A DNA stretch of 64,000 bases from Lycorma delicatula (lineage: Eukaryota > Arthropoda > Insecta > Hemiptera > Fulgoridae): assembly GCF_047948215.1 (NCBI RefSeq), contig NC_134456.1, positions 58,667,029 to 58,731,028 on the forward strand. The letters run 5' to 3'. The position numbers and the translations under genes are program-made. The number at the start of each line of letters is the position of its first letter. The stretch's first letter is position 1. The notes beneath the pieces were generated by a model that saw nothing but the letters and a program-made list of their open reading frames with translations, was not told the origin of the DNA and did not search any database. Below are positions 60,125-64,000 of this stretch, one piece after another.

Positions 60125-62075
60125 TTTACTATTCTTTAATATTTTTAAAATTGCAGTACTGTAAAATCATTGTGATAAAAATATCCTAATACATCTCTTG
60201 GTTTCTTAATTTTATTCTTTTCCAGAAAAGTATTTTCTTTAATTACGAATTTTCCTTTTATTTGTTTTAACGAATAAAAAATTAAACTTAGATTTAGTTC
60301 ATAAAATGACTTACTGTAAGTAAATTATGTTAATAAGAGAGAATGTATGTCTTTTACAATCAACTAAGCATCCCTAAGGAAGTTATTAATATCTCCTTAG
60401 AACAACTGTAATTGTAACATTTAGAGAGTAGTACATCTCCTAAACTACATCATTGGTCTCATAGGAACAGTACTCTCACTGATAAGCCCACTCACATTGA
60501 TTTATTGAAGAATACACTTGTTTAATTATTTAATCATGCATCAACAACTAATCTATTGTATAGAGGTAAAATATTATCTACTGGTGGATTCTTTGAAAAC
60601 ATGATTTTCTTAAAAAAAAATTTGTTGTACACCTTATGGCGTTAATTAAAAATATTAAAGTGATAGCTAAATATATAATATCTTTATGATGCTGCTGATA
60701 AAACTACTAGTACTACTAGTAAAATTATTATTATTACTACAAGGTTAAAATGAGTGTATAAGCAATGGTTATCACTGTTAGTTATCGATCGTAAAATCGA
60801 TTTCAACATTATACAAGGGTGGATGTTACTGATACTGAAGCAAACTTATACTTTTTTTTACTTCCTTATTGCAGTTTTATCTTGAGTAAAGTGCTTTAAA
60901 GTAGGGTTGAAAGACATGAAAAAACAAATCATGATCGATAAACCGGAAACTACTGAAAGCCTTATCCATTTTGACGGCAAAAGAATTTTTCTCTTAAAGT
61001 ATATCTCCATTTTCTTTAGACGAATATTCGTTTTAAATTAAGAATTGATTGCTTGTTATAAAACCAAGATTTCCAAAGGAATTACCATAATATTTAAATT
61101 TATATGTTCACTTAACGTACAAGCACAAAGTTATACGTTGATCATAACGTTCGTTGAGTAAAAAAAAAGTAATAAATTACTAACTTTTTAAAATATTTGT
61201 TTAAATTACATACATAAAATTCACTTTTGTTAATAATACCTGTTCTATTGAAATATTTTACTAATTTAATTTAATTTTTTCAAAATACTTAATCCTTAAA
61301 CATTAAAACTAATATTATAATTTTATACGTGTTATGATATGCCGGTTACAACAAATAATGGCATATACATTGAAAGAATAACAAGCATCTCACACTAAGC
61401 TTACTGGGAAGGTGAGGTATGAAATCGATTATTGTTGCCTTCTTCTCTGAATCAAATATAATTTATTCCCTATCAGCGCACCATGCTGAAAATTTATTTT
61501 TATTTTTTCAAATTTTTATTTACAATCGGTTACATATTTGTAGAAACTTAAGAAAATTATATTATACATGTTCAAATTAAAGAGGGATTCCCGGTGAAAT
61601 TTCTCAAAAATTATATACCAGTACTACACAGGCTCTGATGGTAGCAGGTAGAACGTACACAAAGTATTCTTGAAGAACTGTACTATCAGTAGTACAGCAG
61701 AAAACAAGAATCATATAAATAAAAGATTGATGAAACACAAAGAAAAAAAAATGAATTTGAAAACAGTGATAGAGAGTAGCGAATGATTCATTAATACACA
61801 ATCAGCAGGTGGTAATTGCACTACAGAGCTACTAAGGTCGGGAATGTGTAGCTCTTAAGTCTTCTAACATCCTAACCGTTGTCTAGAAGGTTTACGTCTT
61901 AGTGGTTAACGCGATCATTTTGCTTAAGCCCATTTTTCAAACTGAAAAGTTGTATTTCATTGTTGACATACCGTAGACCCAAATTTCTAATTCACTATTT
62001 TTAGCAAAAAACGACACTTCAGCTTTACAACTCACTTGTTTGTTCTGAAATCGATATATTTCAACATTTGTCTTG
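60125..62075. other. AT-rich DNA with unplaced scraps near the right end
   Basis: Mostly featureless. Around 61880-61960 a GTCTTAGTGGTTAACGCGAT segment resembles a SINE box A. At 62078-62130 a GC-richer patch (GCCGTGGTGGCAAGATGGTG) adjoins the truncated LINE. Neither could be assigned. Confidence 0.4.
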
Positions 62076-62136
62076 CTAGCCGTGGTGGCAAGATGGTGGA
62101 TCCGTGGGCAGTCTCCTCGCCACATTGCAAATATCA

Positions 62137-63700
62137 TCATCTCGATTTAGCTTGATTAACCCCTATTTTCTGTTTACCTAGCCACATACTGATTAAATTT
62201 AATTCAGATTGTTGATTAGTTGAGGCCATAGTTGGATTGTATTTAACAGCCAGAATAGCCGTGTCATCTGCAAGACAAGAGTCAGTGACTCCATTCTCAA
62301 CCGGAAGATTGGTGTACAGTCTTATACAGTATATAATAGGACCCAAAACTGAGCCTTGCCATACCCCCGACTTAATGTCAAATAATTTAATAATTCTTGA
62401 TTATTTTTTACCAGGGAGAAAGACTCATCCAGTTAGTTACGAAGAACAAGATAATATGTTTGAGGAAGGTACTTTTTCAAGTTGTATAAAAGCCCCGGAA
62501 GCCAGACCTTTTCAAATCCTTGCTGGATATCTAAGAAGGCTGCAGAACAGTACCTATTCTTCTCTAAGAGAAAGTACAGATAATTTTTTCTCAATAATGG
62601 AGTCCCCAGTAGAGAAACCGAATTGGTGATCTGAAAAAAGTGAGTCTGCTCCAGAAAAGGCATCCTCCGAAGAAATAACCTCTTTGTCTTCGATAGAATA
62701 GGAAACAGGCTTATTGTACAAGAATATATGATAAACAAGTTTACCCGGTTTCGGGACTATACCATTTCTGAAATTTTCTACTCAGCAGGGATGTACGTCA
62801 TCCAAAGGATACCATTAAAGAGGTGCGTATGAACCTGAACTTTTTAGAATTTCTGTTGAAGAAAACGGTTTAGTAGGTAGACTCAAAGGAATCAGGCGGC
62901 TGAAGAGTTCAAATTTTCTTCTTCATAAGGATCCCACGTAAAAAGAGGTAGAAAGATCTGTCTCAAGTAAATACCAAACAGTTCAGCCTGCTTTCCGTTA
63001 CTCCGGGCTCATGACCCACTCAAAGCCTTTAAAGGAGGAAACGAGGGTGGTGATTGTCGAAAGCTCTTCATGGCTTTCCATACACAGTAATCGTCTCTAC
63101 GTGAAGGGAATAGACTCTCAACGTAATTTTTTAATGACTACTTTTTAATAAATTTATGCAGTCGTTTCAATCTGCGGACGGCCCTCTTGAAGGATGTCCT
63201 ACCTTCAAGCAACCTGTAGCACTTCTATTACCTACTAAGCCTTATATTCGCAGTAATAACATACATCACCTCTTTTGGGTAGCCCTCTTTATTTATCCTT
63301 CTCACGTCTTACCTCGGGTGTCAAATCGCCAGACAGCTTCCTCCAGGACTGAAGTCAAAATTTGCGTCACGTCATCGATGTCACCGGAACATTTCAGAGG
63401 GACAGACACTACCAGGTTTTTCAAACCAGCTGCGATATTAATCCCAGTCAGTTGTGTTGTTTTGGAGGATAGGGTATGTATTTCTTCTTATCACTATCGA
63501 AATGGCTGACAGCAGAACAGCTGAATGGTTAGACGTCGAGTTATAGCTATTTTCAATCTTGGTATACAACGACGAAATACCCGAAGTGATGTAAAATTTC
63601 AATAAGTCCGGCAAATTACTTGTATCCGACGACCCATAGGTCGGTTGAAATTCAGACATTACGTTCAGGAATATATTAACAATGCATCCCTTCAAAGCCT
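62137..63700 (-). pseudogene. Jockey-type LINE, endonuclease and polymerase fragment
   Basis: On the minus strand, 63695-63438 encodes the C-terminal end of the endonuclease domain (NLPDLLKFYITSGISSLYTK, then SNHSAVLLSAISI, ending NNTTDWD). After a disrupted linker the polymerase domain is readable at 62738-62433 (LFPILSKTKRLFLRRMPFLE, then YCSAAFLDIQQGFEKVWLPG) and, after a frame change, at about 62380-62137 (VWQGSVLGPIIYCI, then the catalytic DD motif CLADDTAILAVKY). The order endonuclease-polymerase and these motifs are those of the Jockey clade. The start and the end of ORF2 are missing. The plus-strand open frames at 62237-62629 and 63156-63509 are shadows. Confidence 0.8.
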
Positions 63701-63704
63701 GTTT

Positions 63705-63880
63705 CTAGTTGTTAAAAGATGCTCAAATTGTAGATGAGACTTATTCTGAAACATCTTTACTTGTTCACCTCTAGAACTGGTTGTATAATAAACATATTTA
63801 TTCTCAAAGAAAGGAAATGTGATTATGGTCGCTTGCACCTAAGATTCTATATAAGGTTCATAATCATAATAATCCTCCTC
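63705..63880. other. Short spacer between two LINE relics
   Basis: AT-rich with no recognised feature. Confidence 0.5.
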
Positions 63881-63884
63881 TATG

Positions 63885-64000
63885 AATCATGAGACCTTGC
63901 CGTTGGTGAGGGGGCTTGAGTGCTCAGGGATACAGAGTAGCTGGACCGAAGGTGCAACCATATCGGAGAGGTATCTGTTGAGAGCCAGACTAAGGAATGA
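63885..64000 (+). mobile_element. Probable 5' leader of an RTE-type LINE, cut by window edge
   Basis: GAGACCTTGCCGTTGGTGAG followed by GGCTTGAGTGCTCAGGGATA and AGGTGCAACCATATCGGAGA is, from memory, the highly conserved untranslated leader of an RTE-like LINE family common in insect genomes. It is the same kind of element whose 3' tail is at 8024-8236. The coding region would follow beyond 64000. Confidence 0.55.

Noticed and set aside
63156..63509. A 117-codon plus-strand open frame.
   Set aside because: Antisense to the linker between the endonuclease and polymerase of the Jockey-type LINE.

Overview
This is a strongly AT-rich, intron-dominated piece of an animal nuclear genome, most likely an insect. 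A hemipteran is my best guess, from the style of the Helitron termini, SINEs and LINEs, but that is inference from memory. No operons, bacterial genes, rRNA genes, CRISPR arrays or free-standing tRNA genes were found. Nearly all protein-like sequence is transposon or virus-like relic. The one host gene I can support is a minus-strand Methuselah-like (secretin-type) seven-helix receptor. Its last three recognisable coding exons lie at 50926-50646, 48908-48666 and 34434-34236. The splice phases agree exactly at both junctions.

Left part (1-34 kb): a Helitron-like element with internal repeats (about 125-2355); a probable non-autonomous DNA transposon with short inverted ends (about 3454-4153); the 3' tail of an RTE-type LINE (8024-8236); a perfect 67-bp inverted repeat (8852-9037); a tRNA-derived SINE (10131-10264); a GC-richer, decayed R1-clade LINE with a SINE inserted at its zinc-knuckle region (about 13.3-16.35 kb); a GC-rich hairpin (17751-17814); a decayed IS630/Tc1-type transposase gene (20348-22005); a complete but dead mariner with both inverted ends and TA target sites (27266-28521); another SINE (30139-30275); and two weak plus-strand exon candidates near 32 kb.

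Middle part (34.2-50.9 kb): the receptor gene. Its 14.2-kb intron is a transposon nest. It holds a dead piggyBac (about 36702-38969), a bounded 2.2-kb Helitron with a Pif1-type helicase remnant but no Rep domain (39248-41460), a C-rich island (about 41.83-42.66 kb), and a heavily broken virus-like block (about 44.55-48.06 kb). That block carries a phospholipase A2-like domain, two copies of a fibre-like segment and two capsid-like genes. It resembles Polinton/Maverick or adintovirus-type elements, and is the most unusual item here.

Right part (51-64 kb): mostly featureless AT-rich DNA with microsatellites, three SINE-type insertions or fragments, a Jockey-type LINE relic on the minus strand (62137-63700), and what looks like the 5' start of an RTE-type LINE running off the right edge. 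Further 5' exons of the receptor are expected upstream (higher coordinates). I could identify at most one tiny candidate at 52776-52792.

The mobile elements do not work together. They record repeated insertion and decay, chiefly in the receptor intron. No mobile-element coding region here is intact.
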